Counted from the stretch's first letter, positions 47,128 to 57,559 are shown. The stretch is DNA of 64,000 bases from Sphingomonas endolithica (GCF_025231525.1 NZ_CP103057.1:2311001-2375000), one strand, 5' to 3'. The notes: generated by a model from the letters alone, not told the origin. Made by a program: numbers and translations.

Positions 47128-47349
47128 AGGCCAGCTGCCCGGCAGTCATTGTGAACGTACGGCTGCTTACCTCAGCTTGCTGCTCCAAAGCGGCCGGGCC
47201 GGTTCCCACCCGAACCCGACCCATCGGGCGCCGGGCGCCTACAGGGCGCTTGCTGGTGCCCCATCGCGCACGTGATAGTATGAAGCTTGACGAGACGCGG
47301 CACTACTTGCGCTCAAGTCTGCCGCGAACCCGCCAGATCGCTAATCTAA

Positions 47350-49374
47350 TTAGCGCCAAACGCTGACGCGCTGCTCGGGTGGAAGATACATGGCCGCGCC
47401 GAGCTTTACGCCGAACGCAGTATACCAAGGCGCAAAATTGCGGACGATGCCGTTCACCCGATATTTCTCCGGTGAATGCGGGTCTGACAGGAGCTGCTGC
47501 CGCACCGCACCCTCCCGCCGCTTACCTTGCCACGCTTGGGCATAAGCGAGGAAGAACCGCTGATCACCGGTAAACCCGTCAATCACCGCAGACTCTCCGT
47601 GCCGGGCAACGTAGCGACGGTAAGCGGCATAGGCCGTCTCGAGACCGCCGAGATCTGCCAGGTTCTCGCCCAGCGTCAGCCGGCCCTTGATGTGAACGCC
47701 GGGGATCGGCTCATATTGGTCGAACTGCGAAGCGAGCCGATCCGCCTGCACGGTGTACTTCGCCGCGGTTTCCTTGGTCCACCAGTCGCGCAGCCGACCC
47801 TTTTCATCGAACTGACGTCCCTGATCGTCGAACCCGTGACCGAGTTCATGTCCGATCGTCGTCGCACCCGTTTCGGCATAGTTGACGGCTGGATCGGCGT
47901 TTGGGTCAAAGAACGGCGGTTGCAGGATCGCGGCTGGTAGTGTGATCTGATTGAGTGTCGGATCGTAGTAGGCGTTCACCGTCTGGGGCGTCATGTACCA
48001 CAGCCCGCGATCGACCGGGTGCGGGAAACGGGCAAGCTGTAGGCGCCACTGGAACGTCTGCGCTGCGATGTTGTTCGCGAGCGGATCCGTACGGCTCACT
48101 GTTAGCGTGGAGTAATCGATCCATGTCTTGGGATGACCGACCCGAGGATCGAACGTGGCCAGCTTGGCAAGCGCCGCAGTCTTGGTTGGTGCATCCATCC
48201 AGCTCGCCGCTTCGATCTTGTCTTTGTAGGCCGCGATCATGTCCGTGACGAGCTCGTCGGCCTTGGCCTGGGTGTTGGCCGACCAGTAACGCTTGACGTA
48301 CGCTTGGCCGACCGCCTCCCCTAATGCATCATCCATCAGGGCGATGCCGCGCTTCCACCGTGCCCTTTGCTCGGGCACGTCGTTCAGCGTTTTCGAGTAG
48401 AAATCGAAATTGGCCTGATCGAACGCATGCGGGAGAAACGACGCCTGCCCGCTGATGAAGCGGGCGGTCAGCCATTCCTTCCAGGTCGACAGCGGCACGT
48501 CGCCTAACCGCTTGGCAGTGGCTGCAACCGCGCTTGGCTCCGACACGTTGACCTTGGCTGCGCTCGCCAGTCCCATGGCGGCCAGGGTAGGCGTCCAGTC
48601 CATCTCGGGCGCCAGCTTGGTCAGCTGGTCACGCGTCATCGGGTTGTGGGTTGCAACCGGGTCGCGGCGCCGCTCGGGGGTCCACTGGTCCTGGCTGATC
48701 CGCGTCTCCAATGCGATGATTTGGTCTGCTTTGGCGGCTGCGTCAGCTATGCCCGCGAGAGTCTGGATGCGGATCAGGTACGCGCGATATGCCTTGCGGA
48801 TCGCGTCGTATTTCTCGCCGGCCAGCAGGTAGTAATCGCGGGTCGGCAGCCCCAGACGAGCTTGGCTCGCATCAACCATGTAGCGGGTCGGATCATCCGC
48901 GTCTGCCGAGATACCGATGTTGATCGGCGCCGGGTACCCTGGCTTCATCATCAGCTGGACGAGTTGAGGACGCGTGCGCACGGCGGAGATCGGGGCAAGC
49001 CAATGATTGAGCGGCGCCAGCCCGCGCGCTTCGATCGCGTTCTCGTCCATCCAGGCGGCATAAAGGTCACCGACCTTGCGCTCGGTAGGCGAGCCAGGCT
49101 TTGCCGCCGCTTGTTCGACGATCTGCCGCACCTGCCCCTCGATCTCGTCGGGCAGGTCGTAATTGTACCCTGCGCCCGACTTGTCCGCCGGAATTGGGTG
49201 ATCGCGCAACCACGTCCCGAGCGAATATGCGTAGAAATCATCCCCCGGCTTAACCGAGCGATCCATGTTTTGGAGCTCCAACCCGAAGCTGCCGTAGCGC
49301 GGCCGACTTGCCTGCGCCGATAACGCCACGGGCACGGCGGTGAGGACAAGTGCCAGCAGGATGGATCGACGCAT
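47350..49374 (-). CDS. M13-family zinc metallopeptidase (neprilysin/PepO-like)
   Basis: 674 residues with an N-terminal signal peptide (MRRSILLALVLTAVPVALSA), so periplasmic. Peptidase_M13 N- and C-terminal regions are complete: NAYYDPTLNQI, the zinc motif HELGH in IGHELGHGFDDQG near residue 508, the second zinc ligand in GENLADLGG, and the family-typical C-terminal end (final W two residues before the stop, VSVWR). It cleaves oligopeptides. It is convergent with the radical-SAM gene and divergent from imuA. Confidence 0.95.
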   Translation of the reverse strand: MRRSILLALVLTAVPVALSAQASRPRYGSFGLELQNMDRSVKPGDDFYAYSLGTWLRDHPIPADKSGAGYNYDLPDEIEGQVRQIVEQAAAKPGSPTERKVGDLYAAWMDENAIEARGLAPLNHWLAPISAVRTRPQLVQLMMKPGYPAPINIGISADADDPTRYMVDASQARLGLPTRDYYLLAGEKYDAIRKAYRAYLIRIQTLAGIADAAAKADQIIALETRISQDQWTPERRRDPVATHNPMTRDQLTKLAPEMDWTPTLAAMGLASAAKVNVSEPSAVAATAKRLGDVPLSTWKEWLTARFISGQASFLPHAFDQANFDFYSKTLNDVPEQRARWKRGIALMDDALGEAVGQAYVKRYWSANTQAKADELVTDMIAAYKDKIEAASWMDAPTKTAALAKLATFDPRVGHPKTWIDYSTLTVSRTDPLANNIAAQTFQWRLQLARFPHPVDRGLWYMTPQTVNAYYDPTLNQITLPAAILQPPFFDPNADPAVNYAETGATTIGHELGHGFDDQGRQFDEKGRLRDWWTKETAAKYTVQADRLASQFDQYEPIPGVHIKGRLTLGENLADLGGLETAYAAYRRYVARHGESAVIDGFTGDQRFFLAYAQAWQGKRREGAVRQQLLSDPHSPEKYRVNGIVRNFAPWYTAFGVKLGAAMYLPPEQRVSVWR

Positions 49375-49516
49375 TTCTTACTCCGGATAACTAGCGCCGA
49401 TCTACCATGGCACGTTTCACTAGCAAGCAGCTCGCTGCTTGGAATCCAACGATTTTGCTTTGGTTATCGAACCACCGAGGTCGGCTAAATGCCTTGACCA
49501 ATCAGCGCCCGCAGTG

Positions 49517-49531
49517 GAACATAAAGCGAAC
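49517..49531. promoter_or_regulatory. LexA (SOS) box
   Basis: GAAC-ATAAAGC-GAAC, an exact match to the alphaproteobacterial LexA site GAAC-N7-GAAC (reverse of GTTC-N7-GTTC), 20 bases before the imuA start. It predicts DNA-damage induction of imuA-imuB-dnaE2. Confidence 0.88.
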
Positions 49532-49550
49532 ATACCGAGTCTAGATCATC

Positions 49551-50312
49551 ATGTCCGTCGCTGCCGAGTCGCTTACCCACACCCTAGTCCAACTACGCAC
49601 GATCGCGACTCCCGTGACCGATCACCGCATCTTGCCGTTCGGGATTTGCGAGCTGGACGGGCGCCTTGGTGGTGGCGGCCTGCGAGCCGGCGCGCTTCAC
49701 GAAGTCGCTGCTCTCACCTGCTCGCTGGTCGATGATGCGGCGGCTACGCTGTTTCTGGCAGGCATCGCCGCCCGCGAGGCTCATGCCACGGGCGGCCCGG
49801 TGCTATGGGCGAGTTGCCGCAACGATCTTTACGCGCCTGGACTCGAGCAGGCAGGCCTTCCCTCCTCAGCCGTGATCTACGCGCAACCGCGTGACGATGC
49901 GGCATTGCTCGCGGTCATTGAGGACGCAGTGCGCGACGGAACGCCAGCGACCGTGGTGGCGCAAGCGGGCAAGATCTCCATGGTGGCGACGCGCCGGCTG
50001 CAGCTTGTCGCCGCTGAAGCGGACATACCAGTGCTTCTGCTCCGGCGGCGGCGTTCACGTGAACAGGATCCGTTTTCCGATCCATCAGCTGCCTGGACGC
50101 GCTGGCGGATCGCGAGCGCGCCGTCAGCACGCCTCAGCGTCTCCGGCGTCGGACGAGCGCGCTGGCTGCTGGAACTCGCACGCCAGCGCGGCGGCGAACC
50201 TTTCTCTCTAACGGTGGAGGGCTGCGATGAGACGGGTCGTCTCGCTGTTCCTGCCGCACTTGGCCATCGAGCGGCTGAGACGGCTGGACCGGCACGTAAT
50301 GTCGCGGCCTGA
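49551..50312 (+). CDS. imuA: ImuA, RecA-like SOS mutagenesis protein
   Basis: 253 residues of the ImuA/SulA-like RecA-fold group: an N-terminal strand-rich part (LPFGICELDGRLGGGGLRAGALHEV) where RecA has its Walker A, followed by a core with VLWASCRNDLYAPGLEQAGL. It belongs to the translesion cassette with ImuB and DnaE2. The LexA box is 20 bases upstream. Its 3' end overlaps imuB by 86 bases, which is long for such genes. Confidence 0.93.
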   Translation: MSVAAESLTHTLVQLRTIATPVTDHRILPFGICELDGRLGGGGLRAGALHEVAALTCSLVDDAAATLFLAGIAAREAHATGGPVLWASCRNDLYAPGLEQAGLPSSAVIYAQPRDDAALLAVIEDAVRDGTPATVVAQAGKISMVATRRLQLVAAEADIPVLLLRRRRSREQDPFSDPSAAWTRWRIASAPSARLSVSGVGRARWLLELARQRGGEPFSLTVEGCDETGRLAVPAALGHRAAETAGPARNVAA

Positions 50313-52017
50313 GCGCGTCGCGCTCGAGCTGCCCGTCGATGACGATCCCGGCGCCTGCTCCGTTCCTCGGGGCGGCGGCTGGCGACCAGGCGCGCATTGG
50401 GCGCGTGCCGACATGCCAACAAGGGGGGATGTGGAAAGCCAGATCGCGGCGCTCCCGGCACACTCGCGGCCACCCATGCGCGAGCTCGGGCGCCGATCGG
50501 AAGCCGCACCCCATGCGTTCCACAGAGCAAAGCCGGCGGGTACGCCTAAGACGACCGCAGCCATTGTTGCCGCTTTCCATAGGTCGCCGCTTGCGTTGAT
50601 TGCCAAGGTCGGGCGACGTGAGGAGGTGGTCGCCGCTTGCGACGGGGCAATAGCATTGGGGATCAGCGTCGGCATGGCCGCCACCCATGCCCGTGCGCTG
50701 GTGTCGGATCTCGACTTCCGTCCCGCAGAACCGGACGCGGATGCGGCGCTTTTGGATCGCTTGGCGTTGCGCGCGGTTCGGCGGTGGTCGCCCATTGCCG
50801 CCGTCACGCCCGCGGATGGGCTATGGTTGGACCTGACCGGGTGCGACCATCTGCACGGTGGAGAGGAGAGATTCTGCCAGCGCTTGCGTGCCTTCTGCCA
50901 GCGTGCGGGCTTCACTGCCCGCGTTGCAATCGCTGACACGCCGGGTGCGGCACACGCTGTCGCGCGGTTCGGGTCTGCCGACGTCGCCATCGTCGCACCG
51001 GGCAGAACCGTTGCGGCGATCAGCGGCTTGCCCATCGCCGCCCTGCGGCTCAGCGGCACGGCGCTGGTTGCGGCACGCAGGTTCGGGTTTGATCGGATCG
51101 CCGACATTCTGCCGATCGCGCGTGGTCCGCTGGCGCGCCGGCTCGGATTGGCTGCGATCACGAGACTGGATCAGGCGATCGGCGCTGTTGCCGAGCCTAT
51201 CACCCCGCGGGACGATGCGGCCGTGCCCCGCGTCGAGCGCCGGCTGCTGGAGCCGATCGTCACCGCCGAAGCGATCGCGCAGGTCATGGAGGATCTGCTG
51301 GACGATCTGGCCGAGCTGTTGCGAGCAAGAGGGCTCGGCGCACGCTCATTGCGGCTGGGCGGCCTTCGAGTGGACGGCACGGAGCAGACGGTCGCCATCG
51401 GTACGTCGCGACCTACCCGCGAGGTCCGTCACCTGCTGCGCCTGATGAAGCTCAGGATCGAACGCATCGACCCAGGCTTGGGTCTGGAGCAGTTTTACCT
51501 TGTGGCGCCGCACACCGAGCCGCTCGATGCTATCGACTTGGGCGCTGTGCTCGCCGGTGAGACGCTGGTCCGCGACCCGGCGCGTCTGGTTGATGTGGTC
51601 GCCGGCAGGATCGGCGAGCGAGCAGTCTTCCGGGTCGCGCCGGTCGAGAGCCATGTGCCGGAGCGCGCGGTCACGCGCGTGAGCCCGATCGACACGCCGC
51701 GTTCATGGCCCAGGTGGATCCGACCCGTCCGGCTGTTCGCGCGCCCCGAACCGCTGTCGCGCGTGATCGCGCTCCTGCCCGATCAGCCACCGCGCCGCTT
51801 CGAGTGGCGTGGACGTGCCTACAAGGTAGTAGCAGGCGATGGTCCCGAACGGATCCACGGCGAATGGTGGCGACGTGACGCCGAGGTATGGGCGGTGCGC
51901 GACTACTACCGCATCGAAGACGAGACCGGCGGTCGCTACTGGGTGTTCCGGCGCGGCGACGGGTTCCTGGAGGACACCGGCGATCTCAGCTGGTGGATGC
52001 ACGGCGTGTTCGCATGA
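50227..52017 (+). CDS. imuB: ImuB, Y-family polymerase homologue without catalytic residues
   Basis: 596 residues. It opens [18 protein letters not shown] where active Y-family polymerases have the metal-binding DMDAFF; catalytic carboxylates are missing, as known for ImuB. The palm/finger region ([32 protein letters not shown]) and a long C-terminal part with [11 protein letters not shown] and [12 protein letters not shown] follow. ImuB bridges the beta clamp, ImuA and DnaE2. Start at ATG 50227 with GGTGGAGGG just upstream, inside imuA; ends overlapping dnaE2 by 4 bases. Confidence 0.94.
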   Translation: MRRVVSLFLPHLAIERLRRLDRHVMSRPERVALELPVDDDPGACSVPRGGGWRPGAHWARADMPTRGDVESQIAALPAHSRPPMRELGRRSEAAPHAFHRAKPAGTPKTTAAIVAAFHRSPLALIAKVGRREEVVAACDGAIALGISVGMAATHARALVSDLDFRPAEPDADAALLDRLALRAVRRWSPIAAVTPADGLWLDLTGCDHLHGGEERFCQRLRAFCQRAGFTARVAIADTPGAAHAVARFGSADVAIVAPGRTVAAISGLPIAALRLSGTALVAARRFGFDRIADILPIARGPLARRLGLAAITRLDQAIGAVAEPITPRDDAAVPRVERRLLEPIVTAEAIAQVMEDLLDDLAELLRARGLGARSLRLGGLRVDGTEQTVAIGTSRPTREVRHLLRLMKLRIERIDPGLGLEQFYLVAPHTEPLDAIDLGAVLAGETLVRDPARLVDVVAGRIGERAVFRVAPVESHVPERAVTRVSPIDTPRSWPRWIRPVRLFARPEPLSRVIALLPDQPPRRFEWRGRAYKVVAGDGPERIHGEWWRRDAEVWAVRDYYRIEDETGGRYWVFRRGDGFLEDTGDLSWWMHGVFA

Positions 52018-55000
52018 CGGACTATGTCGAGCTGCAGGTTCTCACCCACTTCTCCCTACTCCGCGGTGCATCGAGCCCCGATGAACTGTTCGCGGCCGCC
52101 GCGCTGCTGGGGCTCGACGCACTGGGCGTGTCCGACATCGGCACTGTGGCAGGCGTGGTTCGCGCCTGGGAGGCACAGAAGGCGACCGGGGTTCGTTCGA
52201 TCGCCGGCAGCAGCATCGATCTCGCCTGCGGACGTCGGCTGCTGCTGTATCCGACCGATCGTCCGGCCTGGTCGCGCCTCACGCGGCTCCTGACCATCGG
52301 CAAGCGGAGAGCAGGCAAGGGCAAGTGCGAACTCCACTGGCACGACCTCGAACCATGGTCGAAGGGAATGATCGCGATCCTGCTCGCGGAGGAGGCAAGC
52401 GACGCCAACGCCGCCGCCCTTGCGGAGCTCAAAGCGGTCTACGGCAAGCGCGGCTACATGGCCCTGTACCAACGACGACGCCCGAACGATGCGGTGCGCA
52501 TAGATGCGCTCGCGCGACAGGCCGCCGCCGCCGGCGTCCGCCCCGTGGTCACCGGTGACATTCTGTATCACGCGCCCGAGGCGCGGCTGCTGCAGGACGT
52601 GGTGACCGCAGTGCGCGAGAAATGCACCGTCGACGAACTCGGCTACCGGCGCGAGGTGAACGCCGACCGTGCGCTCAAGTCCCCTGCTGAGATGGTCCGG
52701 CGGTTCAAGGCGTATCCAGACGCGCTGCGCGCCAGCGTCGACATAGCGCGTGCGTGCACCTTCGATCTTGGCGAACTGGCATATCAGTATCCGCACGAGC
52801 GAGTGATCGAGGGGCTGAGCGCACAGCAGGGACTCGAGCAACTGGCCACCGAAGCGGTCGAGCGGATGTTCGATGGAGCCGTGCCGGCAGCGTACAGCGA
52901 CCAGATAGCACACGAGCTGAGGCTGATCGCCGAGCTTGGCTATGCCCCTTATTTCCTGACCGTCTACGCGATCGTGCGCGAGGCGCGTCGCCGCGGCATT
53001 CTGTGCCAGGGGCGTGGATCGGCCGCAAACTCCTGTGTCTGCTTCGTGCTCGGCATCACCTCGATCGATCCCATCAAGCATGAGCTGCTGTTCGAGCGGT
53101 TCGTGTCGGGCGAGCGCCGCGAGCCGCCGGACATCGATGTCGACTTCGAGCATGAGCGGCGCGAGGAGATCATCCAGTGGATATATGAGACCTACGGTCG
53201 CGACCACTCGGCGCTGACCGCGGTCGTGCAGCGCTACCGCGCGCGCGGCGCTGTGCGCGACGTGGGCAAGGCGCTCGGGCTACCTGAAGATCTGACGTCG
53301 TCACTGGCTGGTCTCGTCTGGGGCTGGTCAGCCGAAGGCGTTGGCGAGAAGCAGGTCGATGAGTTGAACTTAGACATCGGCGATCGCCGGCTAAGACTGA
53401 CGCTGGAGCTCGCGCGAAAGCTGATTGGGGTGCCGCGCCACATGTCGCAGCATCCCGGCGGGTTCGTCCTGACCCATGACCGCCTCGATGACCTCGTGCC
53501 GATCGAGCCCGCCGCGATGGAGGATCGCCAGATCATCGAATGGGACAAGGATGACATCGACGCGCTGAAGTTCATGAAGGTCGATGTGCTAGGTCTGGGC
53601 ATGCTCGGCTGCATGAACCGCGCCTTCAACCTGCTTGAGGAGGCCAAGGGCATACGGATCGGCTTGGCTGACCTGCAGGATGACGATCCGTCGGTATATG
53701 CCATGATCCAGAAGGCGGACACGCTCGGCACCTTCCAGATCGAGAGCCGCGCGCAGATGTCGATGCTGCCGCGCATGAAGCCGCAGCGGTTCTACGATCT
53801 TGTCATCCAGGTCGCGATCGTCCGACCAGGGCCGATCCAGGGCGACATGGTGCACCCGTATCTGCGTCGGCGCGACGGTCTCGAGAAGCCCGAATACCCA
53901 CGGCCGGAACTTCGCGCCGTGCTCGAGAAGACGCTGGGTGTGCCGCTGTTCCAGGAGCAGGCAATGAAGGTAGCGATCGTGGGTGCAGGCTTCACGCCGG
54001 CCGAGGCCGATCAGCTGCGGCGTGCCATGGCGACCTTCAAGCTCACCGGCGGCGTGTCGCACTTCTCGGACAAGCTGATCGGGGGCATGGTCGAACGGGG
54101 CTATCCGCGCGACTTCGCCGAGCGCACCTTCCGCCAGCTGGAAGGGTTCGGCTCCTACGGCTTTCCAGAGAGCCACGCCGCCAGCTTCGCCAAGATCGCC
54201 TATGCGTCCGCCTGGATGAAGCACCATCATCCGGATGTGTTCTGCGCGTCCCTCATGAACGCCATGCCGATGGGCTTCTATGCGCCGGCGCAGGTTGTGC
54301 GAGACGCACAGCAGCACGGCGTGCCCGTCCTGCCGCCCTGCATCAATGCGAGCAGGTGGGATTGCACGCTTGAGCGGACCGGTGGGCGCTATCTGGCCGT
54401 CCGGCTTGGCCTGCGGCAGGTCCGTGGCCTGTCCAATGCCGACGGGGCGGCGATCGTCGGCGCACGTGAGCTGACGCCGTTCGAGTCCGTCGAGGATGTC
54501 TGGCGGCGGTCCGGTGTTCAACGTGCCGCGATCGAGAAGCTGGCTGACGCCGACGCATTCCACGCCTTCGGTGCCGATCGCCGGCAAGGGCTTTGGAAGG
54601 TCAGAGGTCTGGGCGAAGCGCCGCTGCCGCTGTTTGCAGCGGCCGACCGGGCGGACGAGGCCGTCAGCGCGGAAGGGATCGAGCCGGCCGTCGAGCTGCG
54701 CCCACTGACCGACGGTCGGGAGGTGATCGAGGATTACCGCGCGCTGCAGCTATCGCTCCGTGCCCACCCGTTGGCCTTTGTGCGTGACGAGCTGACACGA
54801 CGCGGTGTTGTCAGATGCGCGGATCTCGCCACCATCCGCGACGGACGCCACGTCGAGGTCGCCGGCATCATCCTCGTGCGACAGAAGCCCGGCTCGGCCA
54901 AGGGCGTGCTGTTCATCACGATCGAGGATGAGACGGGCATCGCGAACGGCATCCTGTGGCCGGACCGCTTCGAGCGCCAGCGCCGCACCGTGATGTCGGC

Positions 55001-55277
55001 TTCCATGATCGGCATGAAGGGTCGCGTGCAGAAGGAAGGCGAGGTCATCCACGTCATCTGCGACAGGATCATCGACCATGGCGATCTGCTGTACCGGGTC
55101 GGCGAGATGTCGTTTCCGCACCGCACCGACCGCGGCGACGGTGCCAAGCATCCTGGCTCACCCGATCGCGGCGACAAAGGCTGGAGCCCGGAGCCCCGCA
55201 ACAGCTACTGGCCACCACACGCCGACGGCATGGACCCGGAGGAAGTCGTCCGGTTCAAATCGCACGACTTCCGCTGA
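52014..55277 (+). CDS. dnaE2: Error-prone DNA polymerase DnaE2 (ImuC)
   Basis: 1,087 residues, C-family polymerase alpha subunit of the DnaE2 type, responsible for SOS translesion synthesis with ImuA and ImuB. PHP domain at the N-terminus ([19 protein letters not shown]), but the usual metal-binding TDH is SDI here. The palm has [16 protein letters not shown] with the catalytic Asp residues, then [17 protein letters not shown] and [14 protein letters not shown]-terminal OB-fold follows ([20 protein letters not shown]). Coupled to imuB by ATGA overlap. Confidence 0.96.
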   Translation: MTDYVELQVLTHFSLLRGASSPDELFAAAALLGLDALGVSDIGTVAGVVRAWEAQKATGVRSIAGSSIDLACGRRLLLYPTDRPAWSRLTRLLTIGKRRAGKGKCELHWHDLEPWSKGMIAILLAEEASDANAAALAELKAVYGKRGYMALYQRRRPNDAVRIDALARQAAAAGVRPVVTGDILYHAPEARLLQDVVTAVREKCTVDELGYRREVNADRALKSPAEMVRRFKAYPDALRASVDIARACTFDLGELAYQYPHERVIEGLSAQQGLEQLATEAVERMFDGAVPAAYSDQIAHELRLIAELGYAPYFLTVYAIVREARRRGILCQGRGSAANSCVCFVLGITSIDPIKHELLFERFVSGERREPPDIDVDFEHERREEIIQWIYETYGRDHSALTAVVQRYRARGAVRDVGKALGLPEDLTSSLAGLVWGWSAEGVGEKQVDELNLDIGDRRLRLTLELARKLIGVPRHMSQHPGGFVLTHDRLDDLVPIEPAAMEDRQIIEWDKDDIDALKFMKVDVLGLGMLGCMNRAFNLLEEAKGIRIGLADLQDDDPSVYAMIQKADTLGTFQIESRAQMSMLPRMKPQRFYDLVIQVAIVRPGPIQGDMVHPYLRRRDGLEKPEYPRPELRAVLEKTLGVPLFQEQAMKVAIVGAGFTPAEADQLRRAMATFKLTGGVSHFSDKLIGGMVERGYPRDFAERTFRQLEGFGSYGFPESHAASFAKIAYASAWMKHHHPDVFCASLMNAMPMGFYAPAQVVRDAQQHGVPVLPPCINASRWDCTLERTGGRYLAVRLGLRQVRGLSNADGAAIVGARELTPFESVEDVWRRSGVQRAAIEKLADADAFHAFGADRRQGLWKVRGLGEAPLPLFAAADRADEAVSAEGIEPAVELRPLTDGREVIEDYRALQLSLRAHPLAFVRDELTRRGVVRCADLATIRDGRHVEVAGIILVRQKPGSAKGVLFITIEDETGIANGILWPDRFERQRRTVMSASMIGMKGRVQKEGEVIHVICDRIIDHGDLLYRVGEMSFPHRTDRGDGAKHPGSPDRGDKGWSPEPRNSYWPPHADGMDPEEVVRFKSHDFR

Positions 55278-55280
55278 GCC

Positions 55281-55568
55281 GTGCAGAAGCTCGCACGGCA
55301 CCAGCGCGTTGTCATCGCGCTGTCGGTTCACATCCTGCGCGGCGGTGTCGCCAAGTGCTCGGACGCGCGGGTCGATGTAGTCGAGGTCCGGCTGGCCTTG
55401 CGCTGCCTGCTACCCCACTGCCCCGAGCGATGGCCGCTGGAGCTCTATTGGGATGCGGCCAAGCAGGAGAACGACATCGGGCGGGCGCAGGGCGTCACCG
55501 CAGCGTTCAACGGCATCGTCCGCCAACTACGCCGCGCAGGGCGATATGAAGACGTGCCGGACCCGTAA
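55281..55568 (+). CDS. Hypothetical protein downstream of dnaE2
   Basis: 95 residues from GTG 55281, three bases after the dnaE2 stop. Contains ARVDVVEVRLALRCLLPHCPE then LYWDAAKQENDIGRAQGVTA. No recognised domain. Spacing suggests it belongs to the SOS operon. Convergent with the SRAP gene. Confidence 0.65.
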   Translation: MQKLARHQRVVIALSVHILRGGVAKCSDARVDVVEVRLALRCLLPHCPERWPLELYWDAAKQENDIGRAQGVTAAFNGIVRQLRRAGRYEDVPDP

Positions 55569-55581
55569 CACCTGCCCTCCG

Positions 55582-56166
55582 CTAGCCGGCCTGCTCAACG
55601 AGCAGGCTGCCAGCGGGCAGCGGCCTAAGGATCTCCTTTGCTGGAACGGCGGGATCAAGCCACGCCGCCCAGTCCTGGCGATTGAGGATGGCGATCTGTC
55701 GATCATGGTACGGGGCGATGTCGGGGCCGGGTTCCATGGTGAGCATCGTGAAGGCTTCGCCTACTGACGGGTGGGATCGCCAGAGACCTGCAATGCAGAA
55801 CCATGGCTCGCCGACCTTGGTGAAGAGCCACTTGTCCTTGCGCTTCTTCTTCGGGTCCGCGGGTGCTGTGAACTCATAGAAGCCGTCAGCGATGATGAGG
55901 CACCTGCCGGAGGTGAACTCGCGACCGTCGGAGCGGAAGTTGTAGACCGGCTTACCGGTGGGTCCGGGCCAGCTCCAGCGGCGTTGGACGAGATCGCCTT
56001 CGCCCCGCTCAATCGTGCGGACGATTGGCGCGACATCGGTGATCTTGATGTCAGCCCGTGCCTCGATGTTTGGCACGCCTTCCGAAAACTTGATCTTGAT
56101 CTTCAGGTCAGCGAAGTCCTCCGCGATCGTCGCAGCATCCACCTCAAGCCGATAATCGTTGCACAT
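55582..56166 (-). CDS. SRAP-domain protein (HMCES/YedK family)
   Basis: 194 residues, SOS-response-associated peptidase family. Cys2 (MCNDYR), exposed after Met removal, forms a covalent thiazolidine with abasic sites in single-stranded DNA. Also conserved are the Glu in IIADGFYEF and the His in PYHDRQIAIL. The protein shields abasic sites at stalled forks. It lies convergent to the dnaE2 operon and head-to-head with a second, degenerate SRAP gene. No LexA box was seen in the 56 bases between the two starts. Confidence 0.92.
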   Translation of the reverse strand: MCNDYRLEVDAATIAEDFADLKIKIKFSEGVPNIEARADIKITDVAPIVRTIERGEGDLVQRRWSWPGPTGKPVYNFRSDGREFTSGRCLIIADGFYEFTAPADPKKKRKDKWLFTKVGEPWFCIAGLWRSHPSVGEAFTMLTMEPGPDIAPYHDRQIAILNRQDWAAWLDPAVPAKEILRPLPAGSLLVEQAG

Positions 56167-56222
56167 GCCCAGTCCCGTCCTCCGGGTTGCTCCCGGCGCT
56201 CGTGCTCAATACGTTCGCCGCG

Positions 56223-56732
56223 ATGACCGCCAGTCCTTTCGACCCGGATGCGCCCATAGGTTCACGTCGTGCCATCATTAGGCGGAACAATGACGACCTG
56301 GAAATGGTCGAACTGGCGTGGGGCCTCAAGCCTTTCGCTCCGAACGGGCGCCCTTACCGGTTTGAGCGCTCCGAAGGGCGGAGCTTTCCATCTAATCGGT
56401 GCCTCATCCCAGCGTCGGAGTTTCACGTCGCCCAAAACGGGCGACGCTATCGGTTCGTCCTCGCCGAAGGTGACTGGTTTTATCTCGCCGGGATCTGGCA
56501 ACCGGGTGGTAAGCATTGGCCCGAGTCCTACGCCATTCTGACCGTTGCCGCGAACCCGGAGGTCGCACGCTATCAAGAGCGGCAAGGCGCCGTGCTCCTA
56601 CGACATCAGCGCATGGACTGGCTTGACGCCACTGTGCCGGAGGCTGAAGTCCTTCAACCGGCCCCAACACGAAGCTTCAGGGTGGAGCAGATTGCCGGCG
56701 CGGAAGCGGCGCAGCAGTCACTTCCACTCTGA
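56223..56732 (+). CDS. Degenerate SRAP-domain protein
   Basis: 169 residues. Clear SRAP core (LAWGLKPFAP; RSFPSNRCLIPASEFHVAQN; WFYLAGIWQP; SYAILTVAANPEVARYQERQ), but the N-terminus has no MC; it starts MTASPFDPDAP, and the TTG-initiated extension from 56187 has no Cys either. The catalytic His is replaced (RYQERQGAVLL where active members have H-x-RM). The Glu of ASEF remains. So it should not crosslink abasic DNA in the known way. Not obviously truncated. Confidence 0.8.
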   Translation: MTASPFDPDAPIGSRRAIIRRNNDDLEMVELAWGLKPFAPNGRPYRFERSEGRSFPSNRCLIPASEFHVAQNGRRYRFVLAEGDWFYLAGIWQPGGKHWPESYAILTVAANPEVARYQERQGAVLLRHQRMDWLDATVPEAEVLQPAPTRSFRVEQIAGAEAAQQSLPL

Positions 56733-56877
56733 TCAGATCGGACGTGCCGATCTCCACGCACCGCGGCGCACACGACATCATGCCGTTCGCGATCGGCAAA
56801 GCGGACGCCAAAGGCAGACAGACACGACAGGTCCATCTACCGTCATCGGAATGGCTGGCGATCGCATCTCACAGCGG

Positions 56878-57078
56878 TCATTCAAATCGGGCTGCTGCCC
56901 CGCCTGCCATAGGGACAGGCTTGGGACCGGAAGGGGTCGGCACAGGTTCAAGCCCGCCTTCGTCTCGATACCAGGGCCGTTTCGGTAACGGCACACCGAG
57001 GCGCCTATGCAGTTCGATGAGAAGCGCCTTTTCTTCCGCTGTAGGACGGGGCGTACCGACGAGATCCTTGACTGGCAT
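56878..57078 (-). CDS. Hypothetical small protein
   Basis: 66 residues with a good ribosome site (GGGAGGG 6 bases before the ATG). A helix TAEEKALLIELHRRLGVPLP follows the basic N-terminus; the tail is rich in G, P and A. Not recognised. Confidence 0.55.
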   Translation of the reverse strand: MPVKDLVGTPRPTAEEKALLIELHRRLGVPLPKRPWYRDEGGLEPVPTPSGPKPVPMAGGAAARFE

Positions 57079-57288
57079 TACGTCCCTCCCTCAGCAGCTA
57101 CATCTGAGCCATAGCACGTTTGGTGGCCCACGCGGCGTTCGCTTTTCCGCAGTTTGTGACCAAGAGCCGACTGTCGCTTTCCCAACCTAACGAACAGATT
57201 GTTCGCTCGATTCCTACCTTGGCTTGTACATCCGCCGGATTTAAAGGGTCAGTGCTCGACAGAGCGCGACAGCCGAAAGCCCGCAAGT

Positions 57289-57489
57289 ATGCAGATCATC
57301 GTTCGCGACAACAACGTCGACCAAGCGCTCCGCGTCCTGAAAAAGAAGCTCCAGCGCGAAGGCGTCTATCGCGAAATGAAGCTTCGTCGGCACTATGAAA
57401 AGCCATCGGAGAAGCGAGCACGTGAGCGCGCAGCTGCAATCAGCCGTGCTCGCAAAGCAGATCGCAAGCGCGCCGAACGAGATAGCTAA
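57289..57489 (+). CDS. rpsU: 30S ribosomal protein S21
   Basis: 66 residues: [20 protein letters not shown], then [19 protein letters not shown] and a very basic, Arg/Lys-rich C-terminus, all typical of S21. It helps mRNA docking to the 30S subunit. The frame continues upstream but the family start is ATG 57289. A GC-rich palindrome follows the stop. Confidence 0.95.
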   Translation: MQIIVRDNNVDQALRVLKKKLQREGVYREMKLRRHYEKPSEKRARERAAAISRARKADRKRAERDS

Positions 57490-57559
57490 TCGTCGGCTGC
57501 GCCGCGCGCGCGCGCGGCAGCGATCGCCGCAGCGCAGGTGAAGCTCTGACTAAGGAGGG

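Noticed and set aside
56160..56222. LexA box between the two SRAP genes
   Set aside because: No GTTC-N7-GTTC or GAAC-N7-GAAC is present despite the family name.
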